The notes under the pieces were generated by a model, which saw nothing but the letters and a program-made list of their open reading frames with translations, had not been told where the DNA came from and searched no databases. Both the position numbers and the translations under genes were made by a program. Positions 16,822 to 24,813 of a stretch of DNA of 64,000 nt are shown one piece after another. The DNA comes from Clostridiaceae bacterium (GTDB taxonomy: Bacteria; Bacillota; Clostridia; Lachnospirales; Lachnospiraceae): NCBI GenBank assembly GCA_910575585.1, contig CAJTGF010000016.1:22204-86203 (forward strand). Reading direction: 5' to 3'. Positions within the stretch are counted from its first letter, which is position 1; the number at the start of each line of letters is the position of its first letter.

Positions 16822-17715
16822 ATGGATAAAGAGCAAAAAGCGATAGAAAGGATAAGGCTGGCATCAGAAATGAGCTTAGGTCATTATGCGCAACCTTTAA
16901 TCTGTACATATTCAGGTGGGAAAGACTCAGATGTTATGCTTGAACTGTTCAAGCGTTCTGGTATTCCATTTGAAGTGCATAATAGCCATACAACAGCGGA
17001 TGCCCCTCAAACCGTGTATCATATTAGAAAGATATTTCGGGAATTAGAATTAGGAGGAATTAAATGTGATATTGACTATCACAAACAATCGGATGGCAGC
17101 GTAAGAACTATGTGGAACTTAATTCCTAAGAAGTTGATGCCGCCATGGAGAAGAATGAGATATTGCTGTTCGGAACTTAAAGAAACTGGGTGTGCAAACC
17201 GAATGATAGCTACTGGAGTGAGGTGGGAAGAAAGTAATAAGCGAAAAGAGAGAGAGGCATTTGAAACTAATCCTCCTAAAATTAAGGATAAGATAAAAGT
17301 ATCTGATGAAAAAATGCTATTGACTGATAACGATGATACAAGAAGATTGTTTGAGCAATGTCAGCTGAAGGCAAAAACAATAGTCAATCCCATTATTGAT
17401 TGGTTGGATGAAGATGTTTGGGATTTTTATTGGAGTGAATGCAAATATCATAATCCATTATATGAAATGGGATATATGAGAGTTGGGTGTATTGGGTGTC
17501 CAATGGCAGGAAAGGGGAGGATTAAGGAGTTTGCAGATTTTCCGAAATACAAAAAAGCGTACATAAGCGCATTTCAGAGAATGCTTGAGTGTAGATTGCA
17601 AAGAGGATTAACGCATAAATGGAAAAACGGAGAGGAAGTTTTTCTTTGGTGGATGGAAGATGATACACTTTCTGGACAGATGAGTTTTATAGAGTTTCCG
17701 GAGATTATGCCATAG
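16822..17715 (+). CDS. Phosphoadenosine phosphosulfate reductase-family PP-loop protein (first of three)
   Basis: A 297-residue protein with the ATP pyrophosphatase loop TYSGGKDSDVMLELF (29-43). It has a second conserved block (RRMRYCCSELKETG), the DWLDEDVWDFYW helix and a C-terminal CIGCPMAGKGR cysteine pair. The family activates sulfur or other substrates through adenylation; a fused true PAPS reductase motif is not seen. This member resembles the phage versions near modification genes. It stands alone here, 3.8 kb upstream of two more PP-loop genes at 21526 and 23054. The codon use is more AT-rich than neighbouring genes. Confidence 0.8.
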   Translation: MDKEQKAIERIRLASEMSLGHYAQPLICTYSGGKDSDVMLELFKRSGIPFEVHNSHTTADAPQTVYHIRKIFRELELGGIKCDIDYHKQSDGSVRTMWNLIPKKLMPPWRRMRYCCSELKETGCANRMIATGVRWEESNKRKEREAFETNPPKIKDKIKVSDEKMLLTDNDDTRRLFEQCQLKAKTIVNPIIDWLDEDVWDFYWSECKYHNPLYEMGYMRVGCIGCPMAGKGRIKEFADFPKYKKAYISAFQRMLECRLQRGLTHKWKNGEEVFLWWMEDDTLSGQMSFIEFPEIMP

Positions 17716-17779
17716 AGAAGATACAATCTACCTATAAGGCTAAGTGACTATATAAAAACAAGTAGGAGGCGAATAAACT

Positions 17780-18148
17780 ATGCTGATACTTCCCATAGAG
17801 CGCAAGTAGCTTAATATGATACTTTCCGGAGAGAAAAAAGATGAATATCGGGAGATAAAACCGTATTGGACAGTGAGGATTATACACTGGTTGGGATTTC
17901 CCAGTGAAGAAACTGAGACAGTTCTGGAGCTGCTTAGAGCTCAGGGCACGATCAATGCTCATCCGGTCATTCTCCAGAATGGATATAGGCGCGATTCCAC
18001 AGAAGTGGAGGTCATGTGTAGATTGTCTATCGGAACCGGAAAAGAAGAGTGGGGAGCTGCCCAAGGAAAAGAGTATTATCGCTTTCATATTGAACGGATT
18101 GGCCGGATGGCTGGGGTTGAAAAGGAGGATGCAGAACGTGGAAATTGA
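17780..18148 (+). pseudogene. ASCH-like domain protein with in-frame amber codon
   Basis: The frame begins at ATG 17780 after AGGAGG (17764-17770) and reads MLILPIERK, then TAG at 17807-17809, then LNMILSGEKKDEYREIKPYW onward to 18148. Phage relatives of this ASCH-like family start the same way with a tryptophan (TGG) at the interrupted codon, so a single TGG to TAG change is likely. An internal ATG at 17816 could restart 12 codons in, without a good ribosome binding site. ASCH proteins bind RNA or modified nucleosides. Listed as broken, though restart could give a nearly full protein. Confidence 0.6.
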
Positions 18149-18449
18149 TAAAATGATAGAGGAACTTCTTGATATGGATATTGTCAAAGCAGACAATACG
18201 GTTGCTTTCTCCAAAGAGGCAAGGCAGCTGATCCATGAGATTGCTGAGAAGTGCAGCACTATCCCGATTGTGGATGAAACCAGGGAGCAGGCGGAGGAAT
18301 ATGCCAAGGGATTATCTGCAGAGCAGGTATATACGGATATGCTTTACAAGATTGTGGAGGCGCCTACCAGGATCCACATGAGGGTGTCGGCAAGGATGCT
18401 GATTCCGATTATTGATCATAAATTACAAAACGTGGGAGAGGAGGGATAA
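18138..18449 (+). CDS. Hypothetical phage protein
   Basis: GTG 18138 lies 9 nt after AGGAGG (18123-18128); the upstream in-frame ATG 18129 abuts that site, so GTG is preferred. The 103-residue product is helical and acidic, starting with VEIDKMIEELLDMDIVKADN. It overlaps the ASCH-like gene by 11 nt. No family recognised. Confidence 0.55.
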   Translation: MEIDKMIEELLDMDIVKADNTVAFSKEARQLIHEIAEKCSTIPIVDETREQAEEYAKGLSAEQVYTDMLYKIVEAPTRIHMRVSARMLIPIIDHKLQNVGEEG

Positions 18450-18451
18450 GC

Positions 18452-18679
18452 GTGGAAGTAAAGATATGGCCGAGAGGCCCAAAGGAAAAAGGCGGATATG
18501 CCATGATGCCCATGAGAAAGAATATTCCGGTCGGCCGGGATGGATGGGAACTTACACAATGCCCGGCGTGCGGATGCGAATGCTGGAAGACGCCGCTGCT
18601 TTCAGTGGTGCTTCAGCAGGGAGCCACTGCCTTATGTACGGAATGCGCCCTGCGGAAAGGGGTGGAAGCAAATGGCTAA
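18452..18679 (+). CDS. Small zinc-binding phage protein
   Basis: A GTG start directly follows the previous gene. The 75-residue product has CPACGCEC and, 24 residues later, CTEC, consistent with a zinc ribbon. It overlaps the next start by 8 nt. Function unknown. Confidence 0.55.
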   Translation: MEVKIWPRGPKEKGGYAMMPMRKNIPVGRDGWELTQCPACGCECWKTPLLSVVLQQGATALCTECALRKGVEANG

Positions 18680-18896
18680 GACAAAAAGCGTATCAAAATC
18701 CCAAAAACCGAAGAAAGTCAAGGAAAAACCGGAGGAAAAGGCTCTAAAGCGTATCGACATTGGAAAAATAATGGCTCTGAAAAGAGCCGGGTGGACCGAT
18801 GAAGATATCGCGGCTGAAATGCGTATGGAGCCGGCGGCGGTTTCAAAAGTCATACGGCAGTGCATAAGGCGGCATCTGGCGGAGGGAGGGCTATGA
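18672..18896 (+). CDS. Small helix-turn-helix protein
   Basis: ATG 18672 lies within the end of the previous gene. The first 30 residues are lysine-rich and disordered. Residues 33-70 (IGKIMALKRAGWTDEDIAAE) form a helix-turn-helix of the same type as the N-terminus of the ArpU-like protein at 19196 (VAALRSAGWRTERIAAEMG). The two may share a DNA-binding role or a common origin. Confidence 0.55.
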   Translation: MAKTKSVSKSQKPKKVKEKPEEKALKRIDIGKIMALKRAGWTDEDIAAEMRMEPAAVSKVIRQCIRRHLAEGGL

Positions 18897-19105
18897 AGTG
18901 TTCAATCTGTGGCAGAAAATTAAGGAGCCCAAAAAGCAGAGAACTGGGATATGGGCCGGTCTGCTATAAAAGGAAATTTGGCATTACCCCACATACAAAC
19001 CGCAGGGATGCCGATGTGCCAGTATTAGCAGGAGAAGAGGCCGATCACAATCTCCCGGGACAAATATCCATGGAAGATTATCTGCAGACGCTTTTAGGGC
19101 AGTAA
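18893..19105 (+). CDS. DUF6011-like small zinc protein
   Basis: ATG 18893 overlaps the preceding TGA. The 70-residue protein starts MKCSICGRKLRSPKSRELGY and continues with GPVCYKRKFG, the pattern of DUF6011-type phage proteins that carry a CxxC...GPVC zinc site. The C-terminus ISMEDYLQTLLGQ is a short amphipathic helix. Role unknown. Confidence 0.65.
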   Translation: MKCSICGRKLRSPKSRELGYGPVCYKRKFGITPHTNRRDADVPVLAGEEADHNLPGQISMEDYLQTLLGQ

Positions 19106-19143
19106 AAAAGGAGAGTGCTTTCGCAACCCTCCAACAGACAGTT

Positions 19144-19160
19144 AGATTATAACATAATCT
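19144..19160. promoter_or_regulatory. Palindrome AGATTAT-aac-ATAATCT, possible operator
   Basis: A perfect 7-bp inverted repeat with a 3-nt centre, 36 nt upstream of the ArpU-like regulator start. It is the only palindrome in this 90-nt gap and could be a control site for that gene. Confidence 0.4.
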
Positions 19161-19195
19161 GATAGAAATTGAAATAGGATCAGGAGGGCGATTGC

Positions 19196-19948
19196 ATGAA
19201 AACAGACAACAAAAATATTGATGCCGGGAAGGTGGCGGCACTCAGATCGGCCGGCTGGAGAACCGAGAGGATTGCCGCAGAAATGGGAATTACACCCGAA
19301 GCAGTAGAAGAAGCTCTGCGTGCTCATGCGGAAAAGCCGGTCCAAGAACAAAAACGCAAAGCTGAGGAAGAAGCGAAACCAGAGAAGATCGTGTGTCTCT
19401 CAGCTACAGAACTTCGTGAAATATATGAGAAAGCAGCTGCGATTGGGGCAAGGGAGGCGCTCAAGACATTTGAACAGGAACGGAAGAAGGAGTACAGCCA
19501 CCGGGCCGACAAGCGGCTTCGCAATACCAAACTTCTTCTACGGAATTATCATATGCTGAAGGAGCATGCAGAAAATTCCGTTTTTGGCCGGACGCAGATG
19601 AAGGAGTCGGCGCTGGATATTCTGGAATCCATGATGTCCATCTATAATGACGAGGTTATCATCCAGAGCATCAAGAACAGCGCCACCAGGACGGCTATCA
19701 TTGTATCTCATATCGAAACTATGTTCGGATTGTATTATTCTTACTGCGACAGGTCCACCAATAGGGAGATTGATCTGCGCCGGTACAATGTGGTATGGGA
19801 TATGTATATGGCGGAGGATACGCTTTCGGCCAAGGAGATTGCGGAAAAGCAGAATATTTCCAAGGACAGTGTATATTCGGATCTCCGGGTAGGGATTGAG
19901 AGGCTGACGGCGCTCATTTTTGGGGTGGACGGATTGAACGTTCGATAA
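19196..19948 (+). CDS. ArpU-like phage late-gene regulator
   Basis: A 250-residue protein. It has an N-terminal helix-turn-helix (about 11-40), a charged linker, and a C-terminal sigma-region-4-like helix-turn-helix (AEDTLSAKEIAEKQNISKDSVYSDL, about 207-232). The last gene of the early block in phages of this group is usually such an ArpU/autolysin regulator, thought to activate late genes. A terminator follows at 20034, and the next genes are cargo and the late operon. The assignment to late activation is inference from family and location. Confidence 0.7.
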   Translation: MKTDNKNIDAGKVAALRSAGWRTERIAAEMGITPEAVEEALRAHAEKPVQEQKRKAEEEAKPEKIVCLSATELREIYEKAAAIGAREALKTFEQERKKEYSHRADKRLRNTKLLLRNYHMLKEHAENSVFGRTQMKESALDILESMMSIYNDEVIIQSIKNSATRTAIIVSHIETMFGLYYSYCDRSTNREIDLRRYNVVWDMYMAEDTLSAKEIAEKQNISKDSVYSDLRVGIERLTALIFGVDGLNVR

Positions 19949-20033
19949 ATCCTCCGGCTCAAAAAACTTTCCATTGACATTACAATATAAAAGTGGGAAA
20001 ATTGTACTCGTAAAATTCTAAATCGAACGTCGG

Positions 20034-20067
20034 GGAAGCCTGGTAGTATTCCGGGCTTCCTTTTTCG
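20034..20067 (+). terminator. Rho-independent terminator after the early region
   Basis: GGAAGCC at 20034-20040 pairs with GGCTTCC at 20054-20060, followed by TTTTTC. It separates the ArpU-like regulator from the symporter cassette. Confidence 0.8.
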
Positions 20068-20147
20068 TGCAATTTTTCCGGGAAAGGAGATGGAGCAGGG
20101 AGAGGATGGCATGAGGGCTCCTCCAAAAGAAAATAAGGAGGAATACC

Positions 20148-21533
20148 ATGAATTACACTTTGATCGTGCTGTTGGCCTATGCGGTGGTAATGTTTGGGGC
20201 AACGGTGCTTATGACAAAAAAAGAGGGCAATGTCGAAAGGTTCTGTGTCGGGAATAGAGATATCGGGTGGGGAATATCCGCGCTGAGCATAGCCGCCACA
20301 TGGATATGGGCGCCGGCGCTGTTCACGTCAACCGAGAACGCATACACAAAGGGCTTTGCAGGGCTCTTCTGGTTCCTGGTACCGAATGTGCTTTGCCTGA
20401 TACTGTTCATCCCTTTTGCAAAAAGGATAAGGGAGGAAATGCCGGAGGGGATCACTCTTTCCGGGTATATGCATGAAAAATACCGGTCCGGCTCCGTGAA
20501 GAACATTTACCTGCTCCAGCTCGGCGCATTGTCGGTATTATCTACCGGGGTGCAGCTGCTGGCAGGCAGCAAGATTTTAAGTATGCTTACCGGGATCCCG
20601 TTTACCGCCATGACGGTGATTATGGCGGCGATTGCGTTTTCCTATTCCCAGCTTTCCGGGATAAGGGCCTCGATACTGACAGATGCCATTCAGATGGTCT
20701 TCATGTTGGCCGCCAGCATAGGTTTTGTGGCTTTTGGTGTAAAGAATGGCGGAGGGCTGGAAACGCTGCTTACGGGTTTAAGAGGGGCCACAGGGGATGC
20801 CGGACGCCTGTTCTCGGCAAGTGGACTGGAGATTTTCCTCGGATTTGGGCTTCCGACCACAATCGGGCTTATATCCGGGCCGTTTGGGGATCAGTGCTTT
20901 TGGCAGAGGGCTTTCTGCGTGAAAAAAGACAGGATCGGCAGGGCATTTCTGGTAGGAGCTCTGCTGTTTGGCATTGTGCCGCTGTCGATGGGGATCCTCG
21001 GATTTATCGGCGCCGGCATGGGATATGCCGCGGTGGATACCGGGGTGGTCAATTTTGAGTTGATAAGCACATTATTTCCGGCCTGGGCGGTGATCCCGTT
21101 TTTGTTTATGATCATTTCCGGCCTGCTGTCCACGATTGACAGTAACCTGTGCGCAGTATCTTCCCTCACAACAGACATTTTTCGGAAAAATACAATGGGG
21201 AAAACAAAGCTCTCCATGATCTTGCTGTTGGCCGCCGGCATTGCGGTAGCAAATATCCCGGGGCTGACGGTAACGCACTTTTTCCTGATGTACGGAACGC
21301 TCAGAGCCTCCACATTGTTGCCAACGGTTCTTACCCTTAAAGGCGTAAGGCTGGCGCCGCAGGGCATCGTGGCAGGAGTTATCTCCGCCATGCTGATCGG
21401 CCTGCCGGTGTTCGGGTATGGAAATATAAAGGGGATCGCCATTTGCAAGACTGCAGGGAGCCTTCTGACCGTTATCCTCTCCGGAGCCGTGGCCCTGGCC
21501 GTGACCAGAAAGCGGGGTGAGGACCATGGGTGA
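20148..21533 (+). CDS. Sodium:solute symporter (SSS family) in phage cargo
   Basis: A 461-residue hydrophobic protein with about 13 predicted membrane spans. Characteristic SSS segments are present: AATWIWAPALFTSTENAYT (first half), QLSGIRASILTDAIQMVFM, and SGLLSTIDSNLCAVSSLTTD, the conserved sodium-site region. The family couples sodium entry to import of a solute; the substrate cannot be told. It overlaps the PP-loop gene at 21526 by 8 nt, so the transporter and PP-loop protein are co-translated. A full-size transporter is very unusual in a phage and suggests that it imports a substrate for the downstream genes. Confidence 0.85.
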   Translation: MNYTLIVLLAYAVVMFGATVLMTKKEGNVERFCVGNRDIGWGISALSIAATWIWAPALFTSTENAYTKGFAGLFWFLVPNVLCLILFIPFAKRIREEMPEGITLSGYMHEKYRSGSVKNIYLLQLGALSVLSTGVQLLAGSKILSMLTGIPFTAMTVIMAAIAFSYSQLSGIRASILTDAIQMVFMLAASIGFVAFGVKNGGGLETLLTGLRGATGDAGRLFSASGLEIFLGFGLPTTIGLISGPFGDQCFWQRAFCVKKDRIGRAFLVGALLFGIVPLSMGILGFIGAGMGYAAVDTGVVNFELISTLFPAWAVIPFLFMIISGLLSTIDSNLCAVSSLTTDIFRKNTMGKTKLSMILLLAAGIAVANIPGLTVTHFFLMYGTLRASTLLPTVLTLKGVRLAPQGIVAGVISAMLIGLPVFGYGNIKGIAICKTAGSLLTVILSGAVALAVTRKRGEDHG

Positions 21534-22311
21534 AATACTCGGAAGAAAGCAGCGGATCAAAAATTCTGAATGGATCGAGGCATTCGCAAAGATCGAGCAG
21601 GCAGTGAGCCGGAAAGAGCTGGATCAGCTGGTGGATAAAACCGTGAAGGAGATCAAAAAGAAAACCAGGGGCAAGAAAGCCGCATATGCATGGAGCGGCG
21701 GAAAGGATTCCCTGGTCCTGGGGGAAATCTGCCGTATGGCGGGGATAGTCCCCTGTGTGCTCGTTATCTGCAATTTGGAGTACAAAGCGTTTATAGAATG
21801 GGTGGATGCTCATAAGCCTCCGGAATTGTCCATAATCAACACAGGACAGGACATGAAATGGCTGGCCGCCCATCCGCAGATGCTTTTCCCACAGGACAGC
21901 AAATATGCGTCTATGTGGTTCCAGATTGTTCAGCATAGAGGGCAGGCGAAATATTACAAAGAGAACCAGCTGGATATGATGCTTTTGGGACGCCGGCGGG
22001 CAGATGGGAACTATGTGGGAAGGGGAGACAATATCTATACCAACAATCAGGGCGTGACGAGATACAGCCCGCTCTCCGACTGGACACATGAACAGATGCT
22101 GGCATATATCCATTATCACAATCTGGAGATGCCGCCGATCTATGACTGGAAAAACGGGTATCTCTGCGGCACGCATCCATGGCCGGCAAGGCAGTGGACC
22201 GGAAGCGTGGAAAATGCCTGGGCAGAGATTTATGAGATAGACGGCTCTATCGTAACGGAGGCGGCAGAACATATCCAGAGCGCAAAAGACTTTCTGGATA
22301 GTCTGAAATAA
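21526..22311 (+). CDS. PP-loop phosphoadenosine phosphosulfate reductase-family protein (second)
   Basis: ATG 21526 overlaps the symporter stop. The 261-residue protein has the loop YAWSGGKDSLVLGEICRMAG near residue 55, then ICNLEYKAFIEWVDAH, LLGRRRADG and PLSDWTHEQMLAYIHYHN, the usual order of the family. It lacks the CxxC end seen in the first PP-loop protein. The chemistry in the family is adenylation with pyrophosphate release. Pairing with a ParB-type protein downstream recalls IbrA/IbrB. A hairpin at 22323 follows the gene. Confidence 0.8.
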   Translation: MGEILGRKQRIKNSEWIEAFAKIEQAVSRKELDQLVDKTVKEIKKKTRGKKAAYAWSGGKDSLVLGEICRMAGIVPCVLVICNLEYKAFIEWVDAHKPPELSIINTGQDMKWLAAHPQMLFPQDSKYASMWFQIVQHRGQAKYYKENQLDMMLLGRRRADGNYVGRGDNIYTNNQGVTRYSPLSDWTHEQMLAYIHYHNLEMPPIYDWKNGYLCGTHPWPARQWTGSVENAWAEIYEIDGSIVTEAAEHIQSAKDFLDSLK

Positions 22312-22322
22312 AATGTTTTCAC

Positions 22323-22366
22323 TTGACAGCACTTGCAGGCAAATGTCCGCAATGGCTGTCAATTTT
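22323..22366. repeat. Inverted repeat TTGACAGC / GCTGTCAA in the gap between cargo genes
   Basis: TTGACAGC (22323-22330) pairs with GCTGTCAA (22355-22362) and an inner TTGC/GCAA pair extends the fold; TTTT follows. It may be a weak terminator or a regulatory hairpin inside the cassette, in the 125-nt gap before the ParB-type gene. Confidence 0.5.
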
Positions 22367-22436
22367 GCTATTTGCAGATGGCATATAGATCATACGTTGC
22401 AGACGCTCCTACCAAATCAGTTTGGAGGATGCGGAC

Positions 22437-23063
22437 ATGAAAGTGGTAAAAATGAAATTGGCTGATCTGGTAAAGCCGGAGAAGAATGTCAGGATCCATA
22501 CAGAGCAGCAGATCAAAGAATTTCGCCGGAGCGTGGAAATGTTCGGGCAGATCAGGCCGATTGTCGTGGATGAAAAGAATATCATTCTGGCAGGGAACGG
22601 CCTGTATGATACCCTCGTTGCGATGGGGAAGGACACGGCAGACGTGTACCAGTATGACAATCTCACTGAAAATCAGAAAAAGAAGCTGATGATCGCTGAC
22701 AATAAGATTTTCAGTCTGGGGATTGAGAACCTGGAGACATTGAACAGCTTTTTGGAGGACTTGCAGGGCGATCTGGATATTCCCGGATTTGATGAAGAAA
22801 TACTGAAACAGATGGTGTCGGAGGCCGAGGATATCACAAGCAAGCTTTCTGAATATGGAACCCTTGATGAAGATGAGATCCGGAGCATTAAGGAAGCAGC
22901 GGAGAAAAGGGATCAGCAGATGCAGGCCAGCCAAGGAGAGCAGCAGGCAGAACAGGCCCCGGCCGCAGTAGTGCAGCAGGAGCCGGCGGCAGACAATGAA
23001 GATCCCACCGAGATAAGAAAATTTGTTGTCTGCCCGAAATGTGGAGAAAAAATATGGCTATAA
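22437..23063 (+). CDS. ParB/Srx-domain protein with C-terminal CxxC (IbrB-like)
   Basis: ATG 22437 has GGAGG 8 nt upstream. Residues 1-90 are a ParB/sulfiredoxin fold: KLADLVKPEKNVRIHTEQQIKEFR, FGQIRPIVVDE and IILAGNGLYDTLVAMG. The middle is acidic (about 105-160), followed by a Gln/Ala/Glu-rich linker. The C-terminus FVVCPKCGEKIWL adds one CPKC knuckle. ParB/Srx proteins can use nucleotides, and IbrB is a member that works with the PP-loop protein IbrA. It overlaps the next gene by 10 nt. Partition function is unlikely without a ParA gene. Confidence 0.75.
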   Translation: MKVVKMKLADLVKPEKNVRIHTEQQIKEFRRSVEMFGQIRPIVVDEKNIILAGNGLYDTLVAMGKDTADVYQYDNLTENQKKKLMIADNKIFSLGIENLETLNSFLEDLQGDLDIPGFDEEILKQMVSEAEDITSKLSEYGTLDEDEIRSIKEAAEKRDQQMQASQGEQQAEQAPAAVVQQEPAADNEDPTEIRKFVVCPKCGEKIWL

Positions 23064-24202
23064 AAAGATGCCCGGCCAGCATCGATGTGGTGGAAGCTGC
23101 AAAGATCAGGATCCGGAATGTTTTCCGAAACGGTCTCCCGGTTTATATGTCTTTCAGTGGTGGGAAAGATAGCCTTTGCCTGGCTCAGCTGGTGATGAAT
23201 CTGATCCAGACTGGCGAGATCAATCCGGCGCAGCTTATTGTGCAATTCATTGATGAAGAAGCCATTTTCCCGTGCATGGAAGAAAAAGTGCGGGAATGGC
23301 GCAAAAAATTTATGTTAGTTGGGGCAAAGTTTGAGTGGTTCTGCCTTGAGGTGAAGCACTACAACTGCTTTAATGAACTGTCCAACGATGAAACCTTTAT
23401 TTGCTGGGACAGATGCAAAAAGGATGTCTGGGTAAGGCAGCCCCCATCCTTCGCAATCCGGGAGCATTCGCTTTTGCGGCCCCGCATAGATGCGTATCAG
23501 GATTTCCTGCCGCGGCTATGCACAGATGGGATCACCATAACCGGAATCCGGACGGCGGAATCTATACAGCGCCTGCAAAATATCGCAGTAATGTTAAGAG
23601 CCGGAAAGTCCATGACGAATAAGCACCAGGTATTCCCGATTTATGACTGGACCAACAATGACGTATGGCTCTATCTCCTGCGGGAAAAGGTGGATATTCC
23701 GGAGATATACCTGTTTTTATGGCAGTCCGGGACAAAGAAGGGGCAGCTGAGGGTATCGCAGTTTTTCTCTATCGACACAGCCAAGAGTCTTGTGAAAATG
23801 AATGAGTATTATCCGCATCTGATGGAGCGGATCATCCGTAGGGAACCAAACGCTTATCTCGCCGCCCTCTATTGGGACAGTGAGATGTTCGGGAGAAATA
23901 CCACAGCCAGAAAGCAGAATGAAAAGGGGAGCGCTGAAAAGAATTATAAGGCGGCGCTTCTGGATCTATTCTCTGATATGGATGGGAATTTTAGGACAGA
24001 GCACAAGCGGTATGTGGCGAACCGGTATCGCAATTTTTTTATGAGCGTTTCCGCCATTGCAGACAATAAGGACTGCAAGGCGATTTATGAAGGACTTATA
24101 TCGGGCGATCCGAAGCTGCGTTCGTTTCGGGCGCTATACCAGAGGATCTATGGGAAATACATCACAGAAGCCAAGAAAAAGGAGGGGCAGCAGAATGGAT
24201 AA
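23054..24202 (+). CDS. IbrA-like PP-loop protein (DUF3440 type, third)
   Basis: ATG 23054 (MAIKRCPASIDVVEAAKIRI) after GGAG. The 382-residue protein has the PP-loop MSFSGGKDSLCLAQLVMN, then QFIDEEAIFPCMEE, FICWDRCKKDVWVRQPP, GIRTAESIQR and FPIYDWTNNDVWLYLLRE. The length and the long C-terminal domain (about 245-382) match the IbrA/DUF3440 group. In E. coli, IbrA and IbrB are prophage genes needed for expression of immunoglobulin-binding Eib proteins; the biochemistry is unknown. Here it is flanked on both sides by ParB/Srx genes. Confidence 0.8.
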   Translation: MAIKRCPASIDVVEAAKIRIRNVFRNGLPVYMSFSGGKDSLCLAQLVMNLIQTGEINPAQLIVQFIDEEAIFPCMEEKVREWRKKFMLVGAKFEWFCLEVKHYNCFNELSNDETFICWDRCKKDVWVRQPPSFAIREHSLLRPRIDAYQDFLPRLCTDGITITGIRTAESIQRLQNIAVMLRAGKSMTNKHQVFPIYDWTNNDVWLYLLREKVDIPEIYLFLWQSGTKKGQLRVSQFFSIDTAKSLVKMNEYYPHLMERIIRREPNAYLAALYWDSEMFGRNTTARKQNEKGSAEKNYKAALLDLFSDMDGNFRTEHKRYVANRYRNFFMSVSAIADNKDCKAIYEGLISGDPKLRSFRALYQRIYGKYITEAKKKEGQQNG

Positions 24203-24716
24203 TAAGATAGCCGGTCCTCTGTCAACGCTCCGGTGGGTAGACAGGGGGAGTGTAAAACCGAATGACTACAACCCAAACAAAGTATCAAAACAGAACCTGG
24301 CATTGCTGAAGCAATCCATACTTGCCAATGGCTGGACCCTGCCGATTGTGGTAAGGCCGGATTTCACGATCATTGACGGATTCCACAGATGGACGGTTGC
24401 CGGAGAAGAGCCTCTGGTTTCCATGCTGGACGGGAAGGTGCCGGTGGTAATTGTGGAGCATAAGGATAAGGCCGGGAATATCTATGGAACTGTTACCCAT
24501 AACCGGGCGAGAGGTACGCATCTGTTGGGGCCTATGAAAGCAATCGTAAAGGAGCTGATGGCAGAGGGAAAATCCGTGGAAGAGATTGGGAAGCAACTGG
24601 GAATGAGGCCAGAAGAAATCTTCCGGCTTTCAGAGTTCTCCAAAGAAGATTTTCTGAAAATGATGATAAAGCAGGATCAGGGGTTTTCCAAAGCGGAGTT
24701 TATAACGAAGATTTAA
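24195..24716 (+). CDS. ParB/Srx-domain protein (IbrB-like, second)
   Basis: ATG 24195 overlaps the IbrA-like stop by 8 nt and has GGAGGGG upstream. The 173-residue protein holds the ParB/Srx core: GSVKPNDYNPNKVSKQNLAL, SILANGWTLPIVVRPDFTII, DGFHRWTVAG, then THNRARGTHLLGPMKAIVKE and a helix-turn-helix-like IGKQLGMRPEEIFRLSEFSK. The DGFHRW stretch corresponds to the nucleotide-binding GxHR of ParB/sulfiredoxin proteins. It is the last gene before a terminator and the terminase genes. Confidence 0.8.
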   Translation: MDNKIAGPLSTLRWVDRGSVKPNDYNPNKVSKQNLALLKQSILANGWTLPIVVRPDFTIIDGFHRWTVAGEEPLVSMLDGKVPVVIVEHKDKAGNIYGTVTHNRARGTHLLGPMKAIVKELMAEGKSVEEIGKQLGMRPEEIFRLSEFSKEDFLKMMIKQDQGFSKAEFITKI

Positions 24717-24751
24717 TGTTAAATCAATCGGTATCCGTATGACACAACAAC

Positions 24752-24780
24752 GGGGGAGTGCATTGCCTCCCCCTGTTTTT
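24752..24780 (+). terminator. Rho-independent terminator between cargo and terminase genes
   Basis: GGGGGAG (24752-24758) pairs with CTCCCCC (24767-24773) and is followed by TGTTTTT. It closes the symporter/PP-loop/ParB cassette. Confidence 0.85.
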
Positions 24781-24813
24781 ATGAAAACAAAACAAATAGC
24801 GAGGTGGTGATGA

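Noticed and set aside
16822..17715. DndC-like phosphorothioation protein
   Set aside because: The PP-loop matches, but no DndA, DndB, DndD or DndE partner is in the window, so a DNA sulfur modification system of that type is not supported.
22437..24716. ParB proteins as a prophage partition system
   Set aside because: No ParA ATPase or parS-like site is nearby. Pairing with PP-loop genes points to the IbrB type.
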